From Opisthorchis felineus (Eukaryota; Platyhelminthes; Trematoda; Opisthorchiida; Opisthorchiidae): DNA of 64,000 nucleotides. Positions 1-11,842 of this stretch are shown here, piece by piece. The notes below the pieces were generated by a model that ran no database searches, was not told the DNA's origin, and saw only the letters and a list, made by a program, of their open reading frames with translations. Made by a program: the position numbers and the translations under genes. The stretch covers positions 269,435-333,434 of the forward strand of contig SJOL01006745.1 in the NCBI GenBank assembly GCA_004794785.1, given 5' to 3'. Position 1 is the stretch's first letter. The number at the start of each line of letters is the position of its first letter.

Positions 1-42
<42 letters not shown>
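1..42. repeat. (TA)n microsatellite at the window edge
   Basis: 21 uninterrupted TA units; its true length is unknown because the window starts inside it. Confidence 0.98.
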
Positions 43-43
<1 letters not shown>

Positions 44-2161
44 CTCAGCCGTGCTAACCCAGGTAAATCTGTCCCCGCTTTACCCTGCCTTGTAGTTTAC
101 AGCTTCAGGTGATACCGCAGCTAAATACCAAACGACGTAAAATATTGTTTGAAACAGCCAGTTAAAGCTCACAAACGTCGAATTTCTCTACGCTTCAAAA
201 TCTGGAACCCAGATGTCTGGCGTGTAAGTGTCACGGAAGGTATTCAGCAAAGCAACCTGAATTCAAGTGTATACAAGTGAGTAACCCATGTAAATTCCCC
301 GGCGATTGGTATGAGTCAGTGCGGTCATTCATACAAAAATGGATGAAATTCAACCCACTTTTTCCAGCGAAAGGTAGGAAAGGTAGATCTCCTACCGTCG
401 TTGAGTTTTTAAACGAACTCAGACGTGAATTTTCCTTCCCCAAGTAAAGTAATCTACCATTCGATAAAGCTACACTACTATAAGCACTTTGATTCTATCT
501 TCCGACCAGTTGCCCCGGATGATTCCACAATAATTTCAACAACTTTAAGAACTTTTTCTTCGATTGCAGTTTCACGGAATAGCGTGATTCGTTCTATTTT
601 TATCACAGTTTGCCGCCTTCTCTGCCTGATAGACTATGCTTTGTCAGTATGTATCACCTGTGTATTTCACAACGTTGTGGGATAGCCAGAAAGTTCCGTT
701 TGGTAGAATAAACATTCTTGTAACTGAAACAAGCCTCACTTAAGCGCTGGGACAATTCTTCACCGCAGATTCTTTATCTTCCTCTGATAAATGTGACGCC
801 TGAGTCACAGTAAACATATATTTTACATCTGTGCGTAACATAAAATGTTTTGTGCCATCAGTTTTACTTTGTCCACTTGTCTTCTTTGCGATTTATTTCT
901 TCACTCAAGTTAATTGTCTTTGTTTATACGGTATTGAAGCTTCACTGACAGCGCTACTGTTTATATCTACGATGACGTTTATGACATCAAACTAAGCCCA
1001 AGGGTTGGTGAAACCAGTGTGAACTACCGCTCGTTTTAAATTACTTTCCGTCGGAGATGTCCATTTTCTCCTGTACTCAAGTTTTCTTTATTTTAGTCTT
1101 AAACTTGTCTTTTTAGCTGCAAAACGGTTTCGAAACATTTGGCATTCAGACGGCTGCATTGCTTAATCCTTCATTTTTAGCACCGGATTTCATGTCTAAT
1201 GAACTAGAACCTAACAATTAAGCGCCAGATTGTTGACTAGTGAGCTACAGTTTTCATCTAGCGTTGCGAACAGCCTCTCCTTGCTTTAAAGACGTTTAAA
1301 ATCGGTTGCCAACAGGTCTTCTCTTCACAGGACGAATTAACGCTGATACGTCACGCGACGTTCTGTGCATTATGGAGCATCCGAAAACCTGTTATCGCAG
1401 GCGGACTAGCAACACAATATGTTGCACGCAACAGAACCACAACTAGTTCCCATAAATAGGATCAGCTTTTTTTCGGAACGAGAAAATCCAACGGTTTTTA
1501 GATATTTATCACTGATTTAGGCCTGATTGGAAAACATTTTTGCTCCAAACGCTCACGAAAAGACAAAGGCAGTATTTCCTAGTTTGAAGAACATATCCAG
1601 TCATTTTGGTTTGTTTGTTCTTGTAAACTAGAAACGAGCTAGCGGAGGATAACCGCAATATGTGACATTTGTTTCCTTCCGTTGAAGTTGCTTCGTTTGA
1701 CAAAGTACTTACTTTTATACTATTATGAGCCTGCGAGCAGTTTCTCAGGAGCTAAATTCAGGTAATGTCAATAAGCCAACTAGTGTTACCGCCTTGTTAC
1801 CGAAACATCACTATTATATCCTGTCAATTGCATAGCCGTTCGGTGAGACCAACCTGAAAAAGCCTGCTCTTCTAAAAGTCGTGCATGGTCATACAATACC
1901 ACTAAAGAGAGGCTCCTTAATGAAGGCGTCCTTGAGGAAACAGAGGACCGGAAATTTAGTGGGCAGCCAACTTCTTTTCAGTCTTCAGTGGCTACAGCAA
2001 AATGAGTACTATAACTCGTTCTTGACAGGTACCACACCATCCGTTCTTAAAATGCGAAAGTTACTTTTAACTGTCTGTGAAATTAGTAGAATTCCTACTC
2101 ACGCCGCTCTCTTCCACGTGTCCAGGCGCAATTATTCTAGTGACTCAACATCAAAGAAAGA
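43..2161. other. No supported feature (left flank)
   Basis: AT-rich sequence with only short chance frames. I see no gene, RNA or clear repeat. Confidence 0.6.
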
Positions 2162-2295
2162 AGCACTCGACTGCATAGGTTTGCCCCCTTTAGGACTCAT
2201 CAGTAATGCACATCCCCGGATTTGCCCGGATTCAAACTCCAGACAACTTAAATTGGAGGGAATACTGTTACCACTGTCCCACTGGCGCACGATGG
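2162..2295 (-). repeat. Pol III-box repeat with hammerhead-like domain (Smα-like), copy 1
   Basis: On the minus strand: box A-like TGGGACAGTGGTAACAG (2281-2265), box B-like GAGTTTGAATCCGG (2239-2226), 22 nt, then CTGATGAG (2203-2196) TCCTAA…, a degraded CAAAC in place of GAAAC, and GTC at 2171-2169. Stem I GCATT can pair with the strand after GTC. Gene layout and spacing recall Smα repeats of schistosomes. Confidence 0.5.
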
Positions 2296-2907
2296 AACCA
2301 CATTAATGGCTATGCCCATCTGCCTAACTACACGAACGGTGACCGGCTATTTTTATCATGTCGACTGACAGGCATGTCGGCCGATCCATACAACCAGGGC
2401 AGTCCCCGAATTGTTGTTCAGGGCTTTCGGTTAACCAACCACATTGCTTAGGTATAAACAAGTCTACCCATTCAGACGTAATAATTCGAGCACGTCAGCG
2501 GGTTTTGGTGAAGTAGCGGTAACATTTTTTACTAGCCTGTTGGTATTCTGAGTTTCAAATCCTGATGCGACCAAGGATATGCACTGCTGATGAGCTCTAA
2601 TAAGAGTGGAACAAGCATGCAGTAACCCCTCCTTCAGATGGATAATTGAGCCTGCACAGGTGGAGGACTGTTCAAGCGAAAGTGATGTAAATGCAACTAA
2701 CACACTAATTCTCCACCCAATAGATCCCGGAGATCTTTGCAGCATTGCTATTACTGTCTGCATTGCATTGTCGCTCATGCACCTTTATAAAGTTCTTCCA
2801 GTTTTGTTGGTAGTGTGAGGAGATTAAGGAACATTCAGCTGAGATTTCTTCCTGTAAGTAAGATCAAATCTATGCTGAAAAACTGAGAAACACTGTGCAG
2901 CTCAATT

Positions 2908-3019
2908 ATTTTCACTGTGAATCAACAGCAGTGCCCATCTTACGAAGCTCCAGGAAGCTTCGAACCCGCGACATTCAGACTGGTAGTTTGGCCACTTAAC
3001 CGTTCGACCAGGAGTGTGA
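2908..3019 (-). mobile_element. tRNA-like SINE head, second family
   Basis: Minus strand: TGGTCGAACGGTTAAGTGG resembles box A and CGGGTTCGAAGCTTCC box B. They are followed by GGGCACTGCTGTTGATTC, which matches the body of the 15130-15335 element. It could also be a tRNA pseudogene; the shared body makes a SINE likelier. Confidence 0.55.
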
Positions 3020-4576
3020 TAAACTCTCACTTAGACAAGATATAACTACACTAAATCCTCAGTCACAGAAACCACATCACAAGGTCACGTATTAGCTGAC
3101 TACTGTTTCATCAGCGAAAGTTTCTATGCTCAGTATAGATATAAAATGCTACGCAAAACTTCCTCTGCTCTACGGAACTGTATAGAATAGGTGAAAGAGG
3201 ATAAGGACGACGGGAGTTCTCTTTAACAGGAAGTAAAGCGTACTGGACGAAAGTGTCTACTTCTGAAAGATTTCCAGAACAAAAACCGCGTGCATTTCTT
3301 GAAGGGCTAATTGTGAAATAGCTGTAGATATTTTGGTTCAAAATACTTGACGATACATTCACTTTTGGTGGTGGAATGGTCGCGTTGAAAAACTGGTCAT
3401 GTTAGGCGGGGCCGCGACTAAAATTTCAAAATCACCTCACTGTCCTCGGAATTCAGAAAACAGAAAATCTGGTCGTGAACATACTTGCAATGGAGCAGAA
3501 GCAAACGTTTGATCCAATAACACTTTAGAATATTTTTTGAATGAGTGCAGTGATTAAAAAGAAAACGAACTAATCACAAGGCTAACATAGTCCTTTGGTT
3601 TCATTCTTATACCTTCATATTCAAAAGCAAATTTTCTTAAGCTTCTGTCGGAATACCGTCTGGTTTTAAGTGACGCTCATTTCGGCATGGGTGTACACTC
3701 ACAAGCCGTCAGATAGGCGACACTTGGTAAATCTGTTTCTGTCAACCTGTGGTTTCAGATGCAATCAAACGACCCCAGCTACAATGGCAGAGAGCGATGC
3801 TGGAGTGATCGGATGATAGCCTAGTGGAATGAGAGTCAAAACGATTATGAACAGTCATTTGCTGAATTCGCTGGCTCATATTCTGGTAAAATTACACTAA
3901 GATTAAGTGAACATTCTTTTTAACACGACAGAATGAATCATGTGGCATTAGCTGAGACAACCGAAGGGGGTCAGCGTTTTCGTGGGAGCGGTTCAGCAAA
4001 TATTTACACATTTTTCCAACCTCACTGCCAACTAAGTACAATAGTCGCGTTCAGCTTTCGCTGAGTAATAAGAACAGTAGGACACAAGACCTCACGACAC
4101 AGGACCTCACAAGACTGGATGGTTTTATCGCTTGCAGACTGTCTTCATTTGGCCTGACTGAGCACCGAATCTAAGTGTCATCATAGACGTAGCATGACCA
4201 TCATCGGTAGTTTTAGCATGTGTTGAATCTCAGATGTCATTAAATATCACTGATGCATTTCAGGAGGGATTATTTCTAGTTATCGTTATCGAGGTTCCTA
4301 AAGGACACAGCATCTGGTGGTGTACAATAAATTAGGTTCTTCATTCTCCTACACATAGCATAGAAAAGAACTTACTGGGAAGAATATGGCAAACAGTAAA
4401 ACGAAGTATAATAAAATTGAGCAGTTAAAACACACAACATAGTGAAAGCAAAAATTGGTGGTGATCTTGTGGCATTATCTGTAGAGTACATTTTCTTATG
4501 AACATCATAACCGAGTGATTCAGCTTGGTACCCTGTTAAAACTAAATTGGTATGCAGGTGAGTGTATAAGTCAAAT
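3020..4576. other. No supported feature
   Basis: Read on both strands; no coding signature or repeated block found. Confidence 0.55.
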
Positions 4577-4712
4577 TTCGTGCAATTTCGGTTCAAGTAG
4601 AACATAAGGTTGACGAAAACTCGGGGACCGAGCCTACTTGAATAGCCCCAAGCAGAGCGAAACCGGTCATGTGCTGTCGGACAGTTTGCAGCAACCTTAT
4701 GAGACAGATAAG
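4577..4712 (+). repeat. Hammerhead-bearing repeat, decayed copy
   Basis: Shares cgtgcaatttcggttcaagt and agaacataagg upstream and the terminal block cagcaacctta with the 20590-20830 repeat. Stem I GCCTAC (4632-4637), GAAA (4659-4662) and CCGGTC remain. The CTGATGA core is disrupted (CTTGAATAG). Confidence 0.6.
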
Positions 4713-4860
4713 ATAGTGTCTCATTTTGAGAAGCCCCTCAAGCAGCGAGGATTTAGGGCCAATTCTAGTGAAAACAGATGAATCAATGAGTAGGATGGAT
4801 GATATTTTCGTTCACTGACTACCTACTGAAACTATTCTACTAATTACTAAACACCGAATC

Positions 4861-4916
4861 AATTCAGGGGACCGAACCTACTTGAATAGCCCCAGGAAGA
4901 GCGAAACCGGTGATCG
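4861..4916 (+). repeat. Hammerhead-bearing repeat, fragment
   Basis: ggggaccgaacctacttgaa and gagcgaaaccgg repeat the centre of the copy 230 bases upstream, including the same core disruption. The two may derive from one another by local duplication. Confidence 0.55.
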
Positions 4917-6934
4917 AATTTTACTGGATGATATTTCCAAACCCCAGAGCTTATGGAGAACTTTTCATTGACATCGCAAAATGTTCTATAATTTTCAATA
5001 AATTTCGCTTCATCCGGAAAAGTTTTTTTTACATTTTAGATATTGTGATACAACAGGATGTTTGTTCAGCTCCTGGGTGGATAATTGCTGAGCATGGCCG
5101 TTCTCTTGCAATCGTTCCATCATCAGGCATTGTTGTTTAGTACAGCGATGGGTTGGTCTGTTTAGTAATGGTGTGCACGGATTTCTAGACCTAACTCAGG
5201 ATGGGGTAATCTTCGCTTGTGACCGTTAGTTCGGATGAGCAATTCTACTGACTGAACTGTTGGGCCTAGTGAAGTTCAGGGGGGTGTGAATCGATAAGGT
5301 CAGTTTCAAAATTCCACCAATCACAATCGACCCACGTACGCAAGCCCGCGTGCACTACTATATGACAGACCTGTCAAGCTCAGCGAATAGATTGACCACC
5401 AACTATTGATGGCTTTTTGGAGCACTATCACGAAGCTTCTAAATGAGCGTAACAAAACGCTCTGCTTTCTGATACATAAACAGGGAATCATTCTAAACAA
5501 AGTTGTGCCAGTAGCATTGAGAATTATCTTTTCTTACTCTGATGTATTTCTGTAGGACGTTTTTATCAGCAGAATCCTGCAGATCTATCACTGAAAAATA
5601 CTTTAAGTTTCCCCTCCTCAAACAACCATCCATAGAAAACTGCCCCCATAAAAATTCTTTTTTTTCGCTTCTTTATAAATGGCACAGTTACTCAAAAAAG
5701 AATCATCCATTTATGCTATCTGACTCTAACTGAGCGTTGACAAACTGACTATTGAGTTAGAGTTGTGGGATCGTGCTTTCGGACAGCAGCATAGATAAAT
5801 CCCATTTTGTCTGTATGGCGCACTACTTATTGCAGTCCATGTAGCTGACTTGGTGCAGAACATTGCTTTTTTCGTACTACCGTCGCCCTTGTCCGTTGGT
5901 TTCAAGATCAACTTCCTCAATATAGAAACTGAATTTTTGACTGTGGAAGCCTTGCTCTGGATTCAGATTTGGTTTTAGACTGCAGTAAAATGTTTAGTTT
6001 ATTTGTTTAATCGCGTTATTCAGGCCATTTTTGCTTACATTGCCTTACTGCAATCTTACTCAGATGAATCTTCGTAAGCGTCCATCATTTTTGCAAAATT
6101 TGTTATCTGCGATCCTTCTCCTCTCTCATCTCTGTTGCACTGTAGATTGTCCTTGACGATGAAAACAAATAAAGAAATTGTGAAAAAGCATGCAGCAAAG
6201 GGAAACATCTGCCCACAACACTGGTCTAATTCCGAAGGGTTTAACAAGCTCACCGTTTAGGAGACCAGTGTGCAGGTGCACCATAGGTTGTTTGATGTTA
6301 GCTCGTACTATGAATTCACAAGACCCAAAGGATGGCACCATCGATCTTCAGAGTTCAAATACCGGATCAAGTTTTCAGGTTTACACCCCGGAATCGTCAC
6401 AAGCAAGAAGTGACCAAAATGTTCTCTGTGTTAATTAACTGTTTTTACTTCGAGCATAAGCATAAGCCTCGTGTATCAACAGAGAGGATGTGGGCATTGG
6501 GAAAATTTAGACATGCAGCCTACGTTGAAATGTTGGCGAGAATCTACGACTGATTCTCCTACAGTTGGAACCAACATCAGTTTACAGGAATCGATGGCGG
6601 TAGAACGTCACCTTAGCACACTATCATTCAGCAGCCAACAGATAATCAGCGGTGTCCTTATCCCGCATTACAATGAAGAATGTACCACACCCTTTCAGTT
6701 TTCACTGCAAACTATACCCATATCCTACAAAATTTAAGGCAATTTCCACAAAATCTAACAAATTTTAAAGGTATAAAACAATCCAGCCAAACAGTGCAAA
6801 ACATTTAATGAGTAGACTTATATGGCTTCGGGATCTGTAGAACGCGCGGCCACATCCCTCTCGCTAGAACGGCCCTCCTCCCGTCCTGGCGCAATTATTC
6901 CACAATTCTACACCAAAAAACGGGCAAATCACTG
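4917..6934. other. No supported feature
   Basis: Overlapping short frames at 6056-6737 on both strands lack codon bias and splice context. Confidence 0.55.
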
Positions 6935-7055
6935 AAATTGATCTTAGCTCCTATTAGGGCTCATCACTAGTGCATATCCTTGACCGTGCATGCGCCTGAA
7001 CTCCAGACACCTGACTTGTCAAGCGAGCATGTTCCCATTACTCCACCAGCACAGA
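6935..7055 (-). repeat. Pol III-box repeat with hammerhead-like domain, copy 2 (decayed)
   Basis: Minus strand: TGGTGGAGTAATGGGAACA is box A-like and GGAGTTCAGGCG a decayed box B. GGATATGCACTA then GTGATGAGCCCTAATAGGA aligns with the 2162-2295 copy. One core base has changed and GAAA is lost. Confidence 0.45.
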
Positions 7056-7096
7056 CTGGACAACCACTTACATCTATATTCCTTTAAGTAAATGAT

Positions 7097-7339
7097 TTAA
7101 GACTTTACTTTTGTTCCAACGACTTTCACGCAGACCGCCTGATGAAATTTCTGCGATTTAGGTGTCACACACACATTGTTCTGGTTTCCCGCTACCCTGA
7201 TTCGGAATTTCACTGGAAAACCGGTCTTCAAATCCGACACAATCCATTCGAGATGTCGGTCATCGTCTTTGCTAGTCTGTTCTGAATGTCTATTTTTCCC
7301 CGGTTTTACAAAGTCTGACTTCCGAAGAGTCTGATTCAC
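7097..7339 (-). other. Protein-like open stretch, unidentified
   Basis: 78 codons without a stop and without ATG. The sequence looks protein-like (DDDRHLEWIVSDLKTGFPVK, FRIRVAGNQNNVCV, FHQAVCVKVVG). An ACAAAA|GTAAAG donor lies at its end, but the 5' side is purine-rich with no good acceptor. It could be an exon of another gene, a fossil, or chance. I do not recognise the family. Confidence 0.25.
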
Positions 7340-8484
7340 TCACCTCCTCACAATCTAACGGTTATCAACTTTTTCACCTTTTGTTCATCCCTTTTTGTGG
7401 TATTCTGACCTTCAGTTACTCTTGATCAAATCATACCGTTAATATCTAGGTTATTTTTAAAAAATCTATGACCTACCTCTGCAATGCGAAGGACGAAAAC
7501 GGTGAAGATTCTTCCTCGTTTGTTACAATTCCTCATTACAAATGGAAATGCATTTTTTCCGTTCATAATAGGTTCCATTCCCTTCCCCCTTCATCCGTTT
7601 ATTTCAAACATTCCTCGGTCACGTGCCTTTTGTAAGTACAAGCCAGTTAGTCAGGCAACGGATTAACTTGGTTGCATAAACTAAGCTGGTAGGATAAATT
7701 AGACTGACGTTCTGCTCTGTCTGAGGGCCAATTTTATTTCAGTTCGACTCCGGCAGGTGCACAAGAATATTCCAAGTAAAAATCCCCTAGAGGCTATCGG
7801 GTGCGGTAGCCAAGCGCAACAACTTTCATTGATCATTAGTAGCCGTAAAATGTAGATTGAAAACTGACAGATGAAAAGCGATATCAGCCTGCCTAGATTT
7901 ACCGCATTCGCCTTCTGGCCATATCTTTGTGAAGGATTAAATTCGAGTACAGGAGTTCAGTTAAATCTGAGGAATGCACTTGGGCACTCCAGTAACTGCA
8001 TGAAAGAAGCTAGGCTCGTGATAGCAGCGATAGGAATGATAAGATCTGGTGATAAAACACGTGTAGTACTAGTGATCTAACTATTCAAAAGTGGTAAATT
8101 TACCTTGATTACTGAGAATTGGCAAGAATAAGTCAGTTTGGTTAACTTCATTATCTGCACGGGCGTGCTCGGCTGATTCATTGTCCACAGTTCCGCAACT
8201 CACAACCGTTATCCGAAAGGACACGCGGCCGACCATTCATGAGCAGTTCAGGATCGTTAATGAGGGATATAAACTTGGTGTGACCGAGAGCTTTCAAAAG
8301 CTGAGAACACCTTTTGTAATAGAGTATTGTCTAAGCCTGGTATGGAGCTCGTCTCTCTATAAACCACAGGTTCATGGCTAAGAACTAACAAGGCGAATTG
8401 AGCCCGTGATAAGGAACGGAAAAGCACGATATATCTGCGTTCTTTTCGTTGGGAATGGTCACCTATGTACACGTCATGAACCTA

Positions 8485-8570
8485 GAGCAAGAATCAAACC
8501 TGTAATCTTTCGAATACGTCTGATGAGTCTATCATGCAGCAATGCGCTTTTAATCACTGGCGCGAGGCTC
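8485..8570 (-). repeat. Weak tRNA-like sequence
   Basis: On the minus strand GCGCCAGTGATTAAA is box A-like and CAGGTTTGATTC box B-like. Spacing is compatible with a tRNA having a long variable arm, but pairing is poor. Possibly an old SINE head. Confidence 0.25.
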
Positions 8571-11500
8571 TGTACCTCAACAAGGTAGAAGGTCACTCCG
8601 TCAGCCATGCCATCTATATCACGTCCTGCTGGTTGGACTGGCTTTTTTCCGAATGGAAGCTTATGTGACTTTTGGAATTCTTTCTTATCACACTGCTTAT
8701 AGTCCGTAGGTGATGAATAGGTTTTGAAACGTCAAAATGCGCATTTCACATATCTTTATGGGAATGATCCCAACTGAGAGGGTGAATTTCAATGAATAAG
8801 TGGAGAGAAGACCACAAACTTGAAGACACGGAGCCACGAGATTAACTCGTCTAAAGCTTCAATCTCTCGACTTTCGCCTACTTTTACAGTCGGTTAACTA
8901 TCAACCATCTAGTCCTACCTGTTATTGAAGTGGGCATTGCAAAGCGTGTTTCGCCTAGTTTGTTCTAACCGACGTAATCTTTTACGTACAAAAAAGTAAC
9001 TTGTGGAAAAATGGGCAGTTCCAAGTTGTCTGCGTGTGCCAACATTTTCATCCGTGTTCCCCTAACACTTGTTCTGGGTTTGTAAACAGAGAGGCCTAAA
9101 CGCACTTTCAAACCCAAACTTGTCTACGGGTGGGTGCGGCCAGTCCCCATTGATCGTTTCCTGTTCATCCCGTACACAATGGGTTTTCCTATACCATAAC
9201 GAACGGTCAACTGATGATGAAGATGACCAGCTGACCGAGTAAATATACCGACTCATACTGTCTCATATCCGACTCTAAACTGGAATGAGCAGAAGGTATA
9301 AAGACTGACAATTTGGTTGATTGGTCTATCGTGCAGGCTAGGCTGTTGATCGTGGAATACTTTTTCACTTCGCCCACCCAAAAAAGCGGTTTCAACGTGA
9401 TATCTCCGGTTTCTTATCTTGGTCTTTCCGTGTGCTATCCAGTAAAAGAGGGCCAAGAGATCAAGGCTGTTGAGGTTAGGTCTGTTGTAGGTTCGTCCTA
9501 TTTACCAGATGCATAGCCTACCCTGTCAAACTTTGTACGCTACGGAAACAAGGCAACGTTTGCTTGAAGGAACTTAATATTACTAAGGCTGCTGACATCT
9601 CTTTGACAGCCTACGACAAGATTTGTCCCTCTTGAGACTCGTCAGTTAGGTGCAATCCCCGAGTTCCCGTCAATTCTATGTGCAGAACATTCAGTTGAAG
9701 ATTATCGTAAACAAGAGAATCTGCTGGGATTTAGGTAAGTCTCTCGCTAACACCAAATTAATTTGAAAATGAGTTCATTTTGCCACAGTAAAGTTTTCTT
9801 TGATTCATTTCCTGAGGTTTGCGCCTTTGGTTCGAATTGTGGTTAGAGCATTAAAAGTCAAAAGCCTTGAGATCATCCCTACACCCAAGAACCTACGAAA
9901 CTCTAAACTGGTCTGAACAACACCAACAACTTTGGCGTTGAGCTGTATATTCGCGATACATTTACCCTAGGTCCAGTGTTGTCCTCATCGTATTTCGATC
10001 TACTCTGGTAGTGCGCCATTTCATTCTCTGTACAACCAGAGTTTAGAATGAATCAAATCGGATTTTTTGCTTCATGCTGTGAACAACTAGCCTGGATGTG
10101 ACGAAGTCATCCATTCACATACTGGATTTAGTTGTTTTAGCGGATCCGACCAATCTAGATGCTTGGGACCCGCGACAGAACACAGCGGAAATAAAACAAA
10201 GGACATCAGAGGCTGCAAAATGACACAAGATATGCTCCCAAGTGTTTTTCTTTGTGTTATGGCTCTGGTCAGGAAAACCCGCCACAACTGTCTTATCAAT
10301 GGATTTTTCTTTGCAACTGATTGACACTGCTGCTGTCCACATTAGATTTATCATTTAACTTGAGTAAAGTTCCATAAGAAAAATAGAGTGCAACACAAGT
10401 CATTTTTGGTTGCTAGTTCTGAGAAGTCTGATTACTGTTCGCAGGGCAGTCCTTCCCCCAAAAGAACTACCCCAGTGAGGGGCCAAAAATAATCGTTGTT
10501 TGGAGAGGGATTGTATATGAAGAAACTGATTCCCTCACGAACCAAGTAATTACCTAAAGTTACACATGTGTACCCAATAAATTAACTCATTGTGCCACAA
10601 CAAAGCAAATATGGTTTCATTTCTGCGCAACCAGTGTAGAATCATACTGGTCTCTCCGAACAGTATTTTCTGTGAGTTCAGCTTCCACCGAGTAGTCTTG
10701 TGTCAAAACGTGTAAGTTATTGATTCGCTGAATACTTCAGTTATATTCTTCTATTCAGAGATCGTTGTAAATCTACCCATAGGCATAAGAAATGCTCCGG
10801 AAAAAATAAGAAACTGATATTCATAGGTGTTCCGCTGAAATTCTTCGTCAGTCAGGTTGTAATATGATCATTTATCTTTCTGACGTTTAGGACCTACATA
10901 TCGTCAAGTTGCAACTAATTTAAGATAGCCCTAAATGAGACTTCATGATCGTTGCCTCGGTTAGCTGGACCTTGTTTTCGAGTGAGACAGAGAGTGTGGG
11001 ATTTTGTTGTGAGTTTCGGACATCTCTGATCCGCAAATTCAATCACAGAGCATAATCTACCGTAAAGCAGCCATGAGTGTCAGTCCTATTAGATAACTCC
11101 TACACCACCAAAGTAGAGGACATGCAATCGTTTATTTGTTTCCCAAATTATCCTTCTTTCTAAGACATTCACGTTAAGAACAAACTCAGCTGCAGTGAAA
11201 TGCGCAGTTTACACGAATTCGCAGCTTCGAACCAGCTAAGTGACAGCTGTCTGGATCACAGTGACAGACAGCATCCTAACAGGTGGTGTCAACAAGCAAA
11301 CAGGGCTGACCGATCTTGAGGTTTACTTAGGAACTGACCTAACAAGCGTGAATTTCGCTGACTGTCCAAAGAAACAGCAGGGGTTTTCAATTCGTCTGAC
11401 CACAACTATTCATAGGAGTGTATGTTTTCCTCTTATTTGAGCAACGTTCGCACATGATTCAATAAGTAAATTTTGATCAGTTATAACGTAGCCCCTTTAC

Positions 11501-11751
11501 TCCAGGGGAACTACCCTGAAAAGCGATAAGATTGAGCTGGATCCCTCAACTAGTCTGTGATGAACACATAATTGTGGTTAACGCGGTAATCCTTTTAGAA
11601 TGGACACCAGAAAGGACGACCTCCATCTTGGAGCTGGTGTAGAATGCTTTGGGATATCCATGAGAGGGACCGTCCTTCGGATGTCTCGTTAGAAGAATGC
11701 CGTAGTGAAAGGTAGTTTTCTACCTATTTGGAATTATCAAAATTTGATCAG

Positions 11752-11842
11752 TACTTATCTACTTACTTATTTGCTCACTTACTTACTTGCTTGCTTGCTT
11801 AATTACTTGCCTACTTACCTACTTACTTACTTGCTTACGTAC
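11752..11842. repeat. (TTAC)n-type degenerate microsatellite
   Basis: Runs of cttacttac with variants (cttgcttgcttgc, acctacttac). It reads as a Leu/Tyr repeat in one frame, which is not a gene. Confidence 0.95.

Noticed and set aside
8520..8527. A plus-strand CTGATGAG near 8520, considered as a hammerhead core.
   Set aside because: No GAAA box or pairing stem II within range.
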